NCBI GenBank assembly: GCA_021397835.1
Contig: JAJFZO010000094.1
Span: forward strand, 6,610,001 to 6,674,000
Origin: Moringa oleifera
Lineage: Eukaryota > Streptophyta > Magnoliopsida > Brassicales > Moringaceae
Length of the DNA: 64,000 nucleotides
Reading direction: 5' to 3'
Positions 36,320-45,488 of this stretch are shown in pieces. The notes below the pieces were generated by a model that was given only the letters and a program-made list of their open reading frames with translations, had not been told where the DNA came from and did not search any database. Numbering within the stretch: position 1 is the first letter of the stretch; each line of letters opens with the position of its first letter. The position numbers and the translations under genes are program-made.

Positions 36320-39300
36320 TTAATTCTCAACAATGAATTCTTGGATCTCTATTCCTGTGTGTCGTGCTCCACCTTGCAGTCTAAGCAAAACTTCATCTCC
36401 AACTTCTAGTGAGGTCAGAGGAACGGCTGTTCTCTGTGGTCCATTTCCTGCAGAAGATGGCAAAGCAAGACTCAGTGTGATTGGGAATTGAGATGATACT
36501 TCTAAAACTAGCAGAAGAATAATTACAATTAAAACAGACCTTTTTGGGGACAGACTAAGGCCACTGTTTCAGCATTTTGTAGAAAGATACTGAAAATAGT
36601 CTGATCATCTGCGCCTCTCTGCATAAAGCATAAGCACTCAACAATAGCTTAAGTAGGCTATGTTCATCAATTAGCATTAGCATTAGCAGCCAGATCTAGG
36701 GTTTAAAGAAGAGATAACATCTAAATGCAGTCACAAAAACCAGGAAATAGTTAGACATTAGGTCCGCCTTAAAACCTAAGAGAGACTTAGAATGTCTTTC
36801 TAAGGACATGTTTCCAGATTTTGATAATGATGTGTGATAGACAAACCTTTGCTTCCACAAGGACAAGTGGTCTGGTCTCTATCTTAACACGGCCAACCAG
36901 TGCAGTCCGCTGCTGACCTTTCTGATCAACCACTATCACCTCTTTCCCCGCTTTTAGCTCTGACAAGTAGAAAGTCTTTCCTCCTGGAACAGCAACATAG
37001 GCATGTACTGGCCCCTACACATTGCACAAGAGAGTGGGATAAACAAGGTTGTACCAGTGTCAAGTGAGGACATTGAAACCAGGGAAAGGCCCTGTGGAAA
37101 ATCCCACTTCTTTTGTTTTTTGTTTTTTTTTTTATCAGCAACAAGTACTATATATTTATTATTAAATACAAATAGCATCAAGGAAGTGCCACCTATATAC
37201 AAGTGTAGTTTTCTTCTTATTGTTAGCTCCTAATGGCAGCCCAAGGTATCGCAAGGTTACCATCCCGACCTTGCAGCCCAATACATTAGCAAGATGTGAG
37301 CCATCCACTCCATCCCCAAGAGGAATTACCTCATTTTTCCCAAGTTAACTTTAAGACCCGAACTGCCTCAAAAAAGCACGAAGCTCCTCAAAATTATCAT
37401 TGAATCCTACTCCAACTCCCACAAAACAATGGTGTTCTCGTCAAGTAACATGTACGATATTTTTTTTAATGTCAAAAAGATAATTGAATTTGTATTAAAT
37501 AAGCACCATGGGATGCCACCAGTTTACATAACAGATAGTTTCTACCTAAAGTTTAAGAACAGATATAAACTCTACAAATTTCTCCTCATTTACTGAAGAG
37601 TGTTCCACCACTTTTTCTACCACCAATTGGATTTACCTTAGCCAAAAGCTTATAGACACATCCCACCAGACTGATCAGACGAAAGTCCCTACTAATATTG
37701 CAAGCCTTGCTCCTCTTAAGAATAAGGGTCACAAAAGTATGATTCACCACTCTCACCAATTTCCCACAAGACTGATTGCATAGGTACTCTTTTGATACAA
37801 TAATAAATAATTAAAATAAACCAAAGAAGGTCACCTTGTAGTCCTGAAGCAAAAGAACCAATCTACAAAAGTTTACTTGAGTTACAGAGCAAAACTCACA
37901 GCATTTACTCGGAATGGCCTGCTGGAAATGTAATTTGACTCCAAGCACTCAGAGTGAACAAGGAAAAGTCCTCTAGCAAAAGACCCAACCTGCAAAAGTA
38001 TATTTGTAATGGAAGATAAGCAGAATTACATATGATTAGCTTAATAGCACGACACCTAGAATATTCTAAAAAGATTCTAGGAGCATACAAGAAGTCCTTC
38101 ACCAGGTCTCATGAGGCTACAGAGATCCACACAAACCCGATCACCCATGCTGGCTATTTGAACCCGAGTTACAGTGGCTCTGGTTAAGCTCAATGCATTG
38201 CTTGCTTCATTCCTTCTGTCAAAATAGTCCTGATAATTTTATGCAAGATAAGAAGCAATGCTTTCTACAAAACAAGCTTTAAACTAAAATAAACTACCTT
38301 GAGGTCAAGAACAGCTTGTATATCATCAACCTTTAACACGATTCCACCTAGGCCTAGCTCCAATGCCTGCATACGATAGCGATCATTAACAGAATCTACG
38401 AGTCCAAGTGCGAAGCAGAATTGAACTAATAAAAATTTAGGGATAGTTGCACATTTAAGTGTCACATTCTGGTTTTCAACTTGGAGTATTTAGGAGTTAC
38501 CTCAAGAAATACTTGTGCCTGAAAGGGAGTTTTTGAGATGGCGAACACTGTTTTTTGACTGCCTTGGAATGCTGCCACAATGTTTTCTGCAGGTATTACC
38601 TGAGAGACACAAAAGCAGATCCCGCAAAGCAGTGGCACACTGTCACCCATTCAAAGGACAAGCTGATCCCATTCTAAAATAACACTATCTGCTACTAAAA
38701 AGATAACCTAACTGAACAAAGGAAAAGTTTTTTTTTTCAAGAAAAAAGAGAAGAAAATTAGAAAAAAAAGAGTGAGCCAACAGATAGTAGGTTACTGATC
38801 AATGTTGACGCTGTAAGATAGAGAGAAGTTCTATTCACACAAAACAAACCACATAAACTAATAAAAAGTAAAAAATAAAAGAGGGTAGGGGGGGGGGGGG
38901 ACGGCTGAAGAAAGTGGCATTCAAGATAAATTCCAAAAGAATCTGTTAACTACAATGCCAAGAAATCTAGAGAGAGTTGATAGAGAGTAAAACAAAGCAA
39001 TAAGGATAAAAGAACATTAACAAACATGCTAAGACATGAGTTCTCCTAGCCAGTGTACATAGCATACCTGCCAGTCTAATAAATCAATAACAGTGTTCTC
39101 TGCCGGCTCATTCTCAGGTTGCAGCTTCTGTAATTCTTCAGGAGTGGAAACCTCAAATATTGTAGCAACCCTCTTGTTTGCACTATCATAAACCTCTCCC
39201 TCTTTAATAAATAGAGCATTTATTAATGCAATTGCTGTACATTCAGTTACCCAAAATCTCAATATCAGTAGCATGAACTTTACTGACTGTGTTGCACAAA

Positions 39301-40331
39301 AAGGCTTTGTGCTTCCATACAATACTGGAAATTCTCAAAAACTCCACACATGGGTTACATCTATGCCAAACATAGAGAGATAGACTAAGACAATAGGTGG
39401 CCTAAGGTTTTTAAGCTTCAGGGCAAAGGTGGATTTTTTATTTTTTATTTTTAAATGAGGAGGATTATGTAAATTTTATGGAGATCTCAATATCTAAATA
39501 GCTAACTATACTTGTACCTGGGAGGCACCCGTTGGTGCTAATTCGAGCTAATACAGACATAATTTTTGTTTCTGTTAAAATATCAAGATGTTGATCATAT
39601 CCCAAAGAGCCTCGTCCAGAAGGGCCATATAAGGATACAAGTAAGAAACATGACTATACTAAATCCTATATCAAATCCCCAAAGAAGAAGTTTAAATTAG
39701 GTTTACATGACCACTCATTTGCAAGTTCTTGATTCTGTGCTAAGAAGATGAATGTGTTCCATCCTCTCTCTACCGCGGCAGTCATGACTTGCTTGCTTTC
39801 TGTCCATACCCATACCCTCTTCGATTGCTCATAAGTTCGAAGAGAACTAGAAGTATTAGAAGAACACATGGCCGCACAGGATTTCCCGGGAAATTCTGTT
39901 TCCTTAGGATTGTTCTCAGCATTCACTGAATGGATGCCCCGAGGAACTAGTCTGCCAATGTTCCATTCATCTGCATTATTAATCAATTCAAACAAAATTA
40001 ATTGAAAACAATGCATTCCTGGGTTGAGTAACTTGGAGTTACAATAAGTTTAATTTGACACATCTTGATAACTTAGCAGCCAAGACTACTAAGCTGCAGA
40101 TCAGTACTAATTTTAAGCTTCGTTGAGGAGCATCAGAGATGCATATATAGCCTGCATGATATGAGTTATATGGGCATATAAAAAACTATAGAGAGAGAGA
40201 GAGAGAGAGAAGGACAGAACACCTGTTTTGGGACTGAAGCAACGAAGCTGTCTGGGATTTACAGCCAAAAAAGCAGAAGGCAAGAACATTTCTCCTCCAG
40301 GTGGTACTGGCAGAGCATTGGTGGTTACCAT
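36320..40331 (-). CDS. Class II 3-dehydroquinate synthase-like protein (plant, At3g28760 type)
   Basis: Ten exons, all GT-AG and in frame: 40331-40223, 39970-39707, 39234-39068, 38599-38501, 38366-38298, 38229-38089, 37989-37900, 37014-36847, 36618-36540 and 36447-36320; 437 aa. The protein matches the archaeal-type (AroB', DHQ synthase II) family: [121 protein letters not shown] and [17 protein letters not shown]. In archaea this family makes 3-dehydroquinate from aspartate semialdehyde and a sugar phosphate. Plants use a different DHQ synthase in the shikimate pathway, so the role here is unknown. The divergent N-terminus could be an organelle-targeting peptide. No lesions. A partial pseudogene copy lies at 21600-23699. 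Confidence 0.93.
37225..37765 (-). mobile_element. LINE (L1-type) reverse transcriptase relic in intron 7
   Basis: Within the 885-nt intron 7 of the DHQS-like gene, same strand, two decayed pieces appear in the order of a plant L1 reverse transcriptase. The first (about 37765-37600) reads HTFVTLI then [20 protein letters not shown]. The second (about 37450-37230) reads [15 protein letters not shown], then [10 protein letters not shown], then [10 protein letters not shown]. The middle of the domain is missing here but present in the pseudogene copy (22480-22965). Confidence 0.8.
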
Positions 40332-41463
40332 TATGATCAAGATTTGGGTTTTCTAGGTGGGTTTTCGCCAGGTTGTAGTCTAATGGGCCTCTCTGTCCAT
40401 ATCAAAACAACAGATAAGACCTGTTTGGTCGGCTTACACAGTATCTCGTGCACCTCAACTTCAATCCATCATTCCATCTTCTGATGAAACGAAATATGCG
40501 ACCTCAACCAGCAAATATAAATTGACTATTCTTTGACATATAAAAGGAGGAAATCTGGCTTTGTTATGCACAGATTTAATAGAATGAAATGATAAAAAGC
40601 AAATGGTTAAGTTGTCTTTGTATTGTTCTAGTAAATATTGGCATATGAATAACCATGTGCTTCCTTAATTACAAAGATGCCTAAAGGGTCTACATTAAGC
40701 AGATAAAATAGGAAAGTCAATCACTTAGTATTCACACAATTTCGGATATTGCCATTTCATCTAACCATTAATTTGCTTTTAGTCAAAATGGTATAATTTT
40801 TTGGAAAATTCTTAAGATTGTGCATTGATCTTGATATTTTACCAAATAGTAAACCAAGTCACCATGTACAAAATGGTTTAATCGCCCTGAGAACTCCAGC
40901 GCGCACATGGCATGGGCTTGGCCGCTCGTCGCCTTGCTCGCACAATCCACGGTGCACGACCGCGCCAAAACCGGTAATGCACCATCGGCAACACTATCGG
41001 ACTGAGACGGCGACCGGCGACGGTAAGCGTAGCCGATCAAAAGTCTACAAAATGGACAACAATGTGGACAACCAAACGAGCAAAATTGTAGGATAATAAG
41101 CGAGTACGTGGCTTGTCAAGCTCGACGTTGTGGTTAGCAAACTTAAGATGCATGCTCAATAGAAGGCCGACCTCCTCATATACGACATGGATGAGAAATG
41201 TAATTTAATCAGGGAAAAGAGTCTAGGTTGGAAGAGATGAAGGGAACTGCATGGGGTAAAATTCTGAGATATATATATATATATATATATATAGGAGAAT
41301 TTTAGATCATCAAAATCTATCTGTTACATGGTCAAGGAGAGATGGCAGTTGCTCCTCTCATGAGATACTAAATCCTTGTGGCTCCATCCATATATATGAC
41401 ACTCGTTCTTCATCGGGTGATGAGGAGTGGTGGGTGCTTAGGCAGTTCTGGTGACTTAAGGCT
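40332..41463. other. Spacer with a GC-rich island
   Basis: Promoter side of the DHQS-like gene, then a GC-rich island at about 40880-41035 within AT-rich surroundings, and a (TA)n run at about 41271-41293. No gene recognised. Confidence 0.5.
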
Positions 41464-42060
41464 CTATGCCATCAACTTTCTGATTGCCATTTTCATCTGT
41501 TTGTTCAGCTTAGGCAGAGCTTCCTTTGCATCCTCCTCATGCGCTTTCTTCAGTGCCTCTATTGCTCTCTTGAGAACATTTTGATCCAGCTTGGTCAAGA
41601 AGCTGCGTAATGCTGTTTCCATCTGGTTTAGAGTCTTCTTCTCTTCCTCAGACGCCTTCTTGTTGAATTCTTCTCTTGCTTTGTTCGTTTCCACGCCGGA
41701 TTTCGTGGTCCTAGCGATCTCAAACTCCTTGATTAGCTCCTCGGCAGCTGGCTCAGCTTCTTTTGGTGCCTTCTTCAAGAAACTATCTCTTAGTTTCTCT
41801 GCTTTGTTCAGGACTTGCTCGGTTGCTCCCTTGTTTGCCAAGTCCTCAATGAGTTTCATGGCTTTGTTCAAGAACCTCTCATAGAGATTCTGGTGGTTTA
41901 GCTTCTTTGCTTCCTTGCCTTTCTCTGGGACCGCCTGCAAGGGGACAGCAGCCTCCTTGGCCTCCTTCACTTCCTTTGCTTCATGTGCCGAGGATGCGTT
42001 CACAGCAAACCCGAAAGCAACCAGGATAACAAAGCAAACCAATAGAGAGATCCTTGCCAT
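41464..42060 (-). CDS. Secreted Lys/Glu-rich helical protein of unknown function (copy 1)
   Basis: Uninterrupted 198-aa frame starting at MARISLLVCFVILVAFGFAV, a clear signal peptide with cleavage likely near NASSA. A short charged low-complexity stretch (KEVKEAKEA) follows, and then about 150 residues that look almost wholly alpha-helical with heptad-like Leu/Ala spacing, Lys and Glu in balance and no cysteine in the mature part. No family recognised. It is a paralogue of the gene at 43531-44367: AEPAA.ELIKE.E.A, KLRD..LKKAPK and KKAS.EEKK are shared. Codon use and ends look like a real gene, and a TATA box sits about 85 bp above the start. The same promoter and leader type stands before the aldose 1-epimerase next door. 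Likely an apoplastic or vacuolar protein; function not inferred. Confidence 0.82.
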   Translation of the reverse strand: MARISLLVCFVILVAFGFAVNASSAHEAKEVKEAKEAAVPLQAVPEKGKEAKKLNHQNLYERFLNKAMKLIEDLANKGATEQVLNKAEKLRDSFLKKAPKEAEPAAEELIKEFEIARTTKSGVETNKAREEFNKKASEEEKKTLNQMETALRSFLTKLDQNVLKRAIEALKKAHEEDAKEALPKLNKQMKMAIRKLMA

Positions 42061-42142
42061 GTTTATTCTAATTGTACACAAAACAATAAATCAAAGAAAT
42101 GAGAGGAGTGCCAAGTGCAATTTTCCTTCAGCTCTCCATGGT

Positions 42143-42240
42143 TTATATATGAATGTTCATGAGGCCTAAAAATAGATTCAAGAGAGTTTAACGGGTCTCC
42201 ATCTAAAAGACAACAAGCCACATCCAGAATAAAAAAGGAT
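42143..42240 (-). promoter_or_regulatory. Promoter of secreted helical protein copy 1
   Basis: TATATAA at 42149-42143 on the minus strand. About 30-70 bp above it lies the word ATGGAGACCCGTTAAACTCT, almost identical to ATGGAGATCCGTCAAACTCT above copy 2. Confidence 0.75.
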
Positions 42241-42424
42241 AGATGACCAAGTTTACGAAGCATTTCAGGAACCATACAGGCTAACCATAGTTCACTTAGA
42301 ACCAAAATGAGAGAACACAAGACATTCTCACAAAATTGACACACAGATTGCATCTATATGTCTTCCTGTAAGTACGTAAAAATCTTGATTATATTCCCAA
42401 GAGTTTTCGGTGACGACACAATTA

Positions 42425-42870
42425 ATGACATGACTATACTAAAGATCAAGAAATGTGGATATCATAGAGCCTTTAAAGAATACATAGTAACTTAATGAAA
42501 TTGATGGTTAAAATTATCAATTAATTTTTATTTTTAATATTCATAGACATTACGAATTATAAAATTATTCTCGTAAATTTTTACCAGAGAATTCAGATCA
42601 GATCTTTACACCTATACTAAATTGTAAATACAAATGCCTATGCTTTGCTGGCTTGCTTACTGTCCGCACGGACCACACCCATGCCCTCTTCCATTAATTA
42701 GTCATTTCTTTACAGGGTTATTCATCTGTTTTGATAAAGTTTTTCCCAGCATTCATCACTGAAATCACAAGAAGCTAATTTGTTTTAGTGGGCTATGACT
42801 TTGGAGTTACCATGAATTCATTTTCACATACATCTCCACCAATAAGTTATAACTGTACTACTCAGTGACA
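42425..42870 (-). pseudogene. Decayed DHQS-like exon 2 remnant
   Basis: The plus-strand word CATGACTATACTAAA occurs both here (near 42430) and at 39649-39663, just past exon 2 of the DHQS-like gene. At 42651-42694 the minus strand aligns with the exon 2 coding stretch for [11 protein letters not shown], with a 7-base insertion. GACTTTGGAGTTACC near 42797 matches AACTTGGAGTTAC near 40030. The spacing and order are those of the intact gene. Confidence 0.65.
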
Positions 42871-42993
42871 AGTGCACATTTCATCGTTAAAGTTCAGAGT
42901 GTAATTATATGGATTATTTTTACTGAAGATTCAATGGCTAAGTTGTTTTTAGTGCAGCTAGCTACCTTCAAAAGGTATATACAGTGCTCTTAG

Positions 42994-43000
42994 TTTTTTT

Positions 43001-43031
<31 letters not shown>

Positions 43032-43038
43032 GGGGGGG
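42994..43038 (+). repeat. T17-G28 homopolymer junction
   Basis: T17 at 42994-43010 is followed directly by an unbroken G28 at 43011-43038. Confidence 0.92.
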
Positions 43039-43530
43039 TGTGGTGGTTCTCTTCCTTTGATGGGTACTTTATGTATCAATCTTAAGTATAGCAATCCAGT
43101 TCATCTTGCAACTAGTTAACTGTCAGTCTTGGAGTCTTGGATTCCCTTTGGTTCAAATTTCTTTGGGCTACAACCCAAGCTGAGATAATCTTGATTATAC
43201 ATTTCATATTTGGTTTGAAAATTGGGTTGAACTGAGCTTCTGGATTGGTTATTGATGGCTGAATTTATGTTGGATATCGTTGCATGTTGATGTTGCATTG
43301 ATCCCAATTGGCGAATCAAGTTTATTCTTATATTTATTAATTTAAGCACAGCAATGAAAATTCTTGAATAACATTTCATTATATATGTGTCTCATGTCTG
43401 AGAAGAAATTTACATTGGCATGCAAAAATCTATCAGACGAGCAAAGGGTCACAATGGCTCCTCTCATGGTAATAAAATCTTGGCTCCTTCCCATTTGTAC
43501 GTCAGGCAGCTTCATTGCTATTATATCATT

Positions 43531-44367
43531 TTACGCCAAGAACTTCCTGTATGAAAACTTGGGCGCAGCTTGGGGTGGCTGCGGGTACTTGGGAGTGTAG
43601 TTGTTAACGGCTTCCATGGCTTTCTGGAAGACATTTTTGTCCAGTTTTTCAAAGAAGTTCGAGATAGCTGTTTCCATAACGTCGAGCTCTTTCTTCTCCT
43701 CAGCTGATGCCTTCTTCACGAACTTTTTTCTTGCTTTATTAACGTTCTTCTCAGTATCTTCGGGTTTGCTGTTCTTAGCGACCTCGAGCTCCTTGATCAG
43801 TTCCATTGCAGCTGGTTCGGCTGCCTTTGGTGCCTTCTTCAAAACGTCGTCTCTTAGCTTGAACGCCTTCTTGATGAGATCCTCGCTCACTCCCTTGGCT
43901 GCGGTTTCTTGGATCAGTTTCCCTGCTCTCTTCAAGTATCTGGCATAGAAGTCCTTGTCCTTTGGCTTCTCTGCCGCCTTGCCTTTGTGCAAATCTTTCA
44001 CCGCCAACCTGGGAGCCGCAGTCTCCTTTGACTTCACTTCCAACCTGGGAGCCGCTGTCTCCTTTGACTTCACTTCTAGCCTGGGAGCTGCAGTCTCCTT
44101 TGACTTCACTTCTAGCCTGGGAGCTGCAGTCTCCTTTGGCTTCACTTCCAACCTGGGAGCTGCAGTCTCCTTTGGCTTCACCACCAACCTGGGAGCTGCA
44201 GTCTCCTTTGGCTTCACGGCCACCTTGGGAGCAGCAGCCCAGTTTGCTGCAGCTGCTTTTGGCTTCTCGTGCAGGATGTCAAGCAGGGGATCGTGAGCCA
44301 GTGCATTCACAGCGAACCCCAAAGCAATGAAGAGAACAAGAGAAGACAAGAGGGAGATCCTCGCCAT
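43531..44367 (-). CDS. Secreted Lys/Glu-rich helical protein with internal repeats (copy 2)
   Basis: Uninterrupted 278-aa frame from MARISLLSSLVLFIALGFAV (signal peptide, cleavage likely near NALA). The mature protein begins with an Ala/Pro/Lys-rich domain holding six 12-residue repeats built on KETAAPRL.VK. A helical Lys/Glu-rich domain follows that is homologous to copy 1 (YLKRAGKLI, AFKLRDDVLKKAPKAAEPAA, KKFVKKASAEEKKELDVMET). It ends in a Pro/Tyr-rich tail (YTPKYPQPPQAAPKF) that copy 1 lacks. No cysteine is seen in the mature part. The Pro/Lys repeats recall extracellular cell-wall proteins, but there is no SPPP extensin motif. I do not recognise the family. Part of a three-gene block with a common promoter type. 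Confidence 0.82.
   Translation of the reverse strand: MARISLLSSLVLFIALGFAVNALAHDPLLDILHEKPKAAAANWAAAPKVAVKPKETAAPRLVVKPKETAAPRLEVKPKETAAPRLEVKSKETAAPRLEVKSKETAAPRLEVKSKETAAPRLAVKDLHKGKAAEKPKDKDFYARYLKRAGKLIQETAAKGVSEDLIKKAFKLRDDVLKKAPKAAEPAAMELIKELEVAKNSKPEDTEKNVNKARKKFVKKASAEEKKELDVMETAISNFFEKLDKNVFQKAMEAVNNYTPKYPQPPQAAPKFSYRKFLA
44000..44217 (-). repeat. Six 36-bp coding repeats in copy 2
   Basis: Six head-to-tail 36-bp units, each encoding 12 residues (KETAAPRL plus four variable), nearly identical in DNA. All reading frames across them are free of stops, which explains two long antisense open frames. Confidence 0.92.
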
Positions 44368-44440
44368 TTTTATTCTTGTTTTATTGAATAAGAACAAAGA
44401 AGAAATGAGAGGAGTGCGATCTCCATTGAGCTCTTGGGGG

Positions 44441-44520
44441 TTTTATATAGGAAGGTTTCTGAGGCCCAGGCAAAACAAATTCAAGAGAGTTTGACGGATC
44501 TCCATTGAAAATATAACAAT
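44441..44520 (-). promoter_or_regulatory. Promoter of secreted helical protein copy 2
   Basis: TATATAAAA at 44449-44441, about 80 bp above the start codon, with the shared ATGGAGATCCGTCAAACTCT block just upstream and GCACTCCTCTCATTTCTT in the leader (also in copy 1). Confidence 0.75.
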
Positions 44521-45488
44521 GAAATGCTACAAAAATGAAGGATGAACAATTCAACACTTCTCCAAATCCTGCTTGTTACTTATTTTTAGCCAACCACAAC
44601 AATCTCTTGTTTAACAAACTTTAGCTACTTCCATCAAACCAGGAGAATCATCAATTACATGCATACCCGAATTATAATGCTTTAGTGTTTTCTTGTGGGT
44701 ATTTCATTTAGGAAGATTAGAACTGTTTTGAGTTTGTCAATAATACCCAATTTTCAATTTTTTTTTTCCTATCATTGGATCCATACAAGTTAGAACATTT
44801 ATTTTAATTTACTTTATATTGTAAATCTTATTAGACCCTTTTGTCACTTTGATATTCCATGTTAATCCAAGATAGATACCCACGGCTCAATGTCTTGTTA
44901 TTGCTTATTAGACTATCTGGTCTTGTATCTTTAAGCTTAACTAAGGAAGTGCCGATGATTTCCAAATCTCTGTTTACAGAAGCTGCCATAGGCGACTTAG
45001 TTACTACTGATGCTTTGTTCCTTTGTGAGTCCTAAACCAATCGTCAGATACCTCTAAGCCCAAGAGTTAAAACGGTTTCAAGAAGTTGATCATGTTCATT
45101 TTTATTGAGCCCCTTCTAGAGCAAATGAGTTGCTTGCAGAGCAAAAGGAGAGAGCAAGGCTTCCAGGGATAAAGGTTCGGCAAATTCCTTCTTCAGTTTG
45201 AAAAAACTTGTTACAGCCTCTTCAATTTCACCTCTGAATCAGAAGGCTTTGACAGACATGAAAATGAGGCCTCCTAGTACTGATTTCAGAATCTTATATT
45301 TGGATGCCTTTTGGATTCCAGTGAATTTATGTTCAGTCGGATCCAATGCATGATATGAGAATTTTAGTAAGCAAAAGGTAAGACAGGCAAACTTCTGGAA
45401 ACAAATTATTATGTATGATTAGAAGATTCCACAGAATCAAGACATTCCATCCCTGTTGTCACGGGATACATTTCATGTAGAAAATGAT
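44521..45488. other. Spacer upstream of copy 2
   Basis: No gene is supported. A minus-strand stretch near 45250-45060 is open apart from single stops, but I could not match it to any family. The aldose 1-epimerase 3' end lies at 45489. Confidence 0.4.

Noticed and set aside
43955..44330. Two antisense open frames (113 and 122 codons) rich in Ser/Ala/Gly or Pro/Leu/Ser
   Set aside because: They mirror the 36-bp coding repeats of the secreted protein, whose unit has no stop in any frame.
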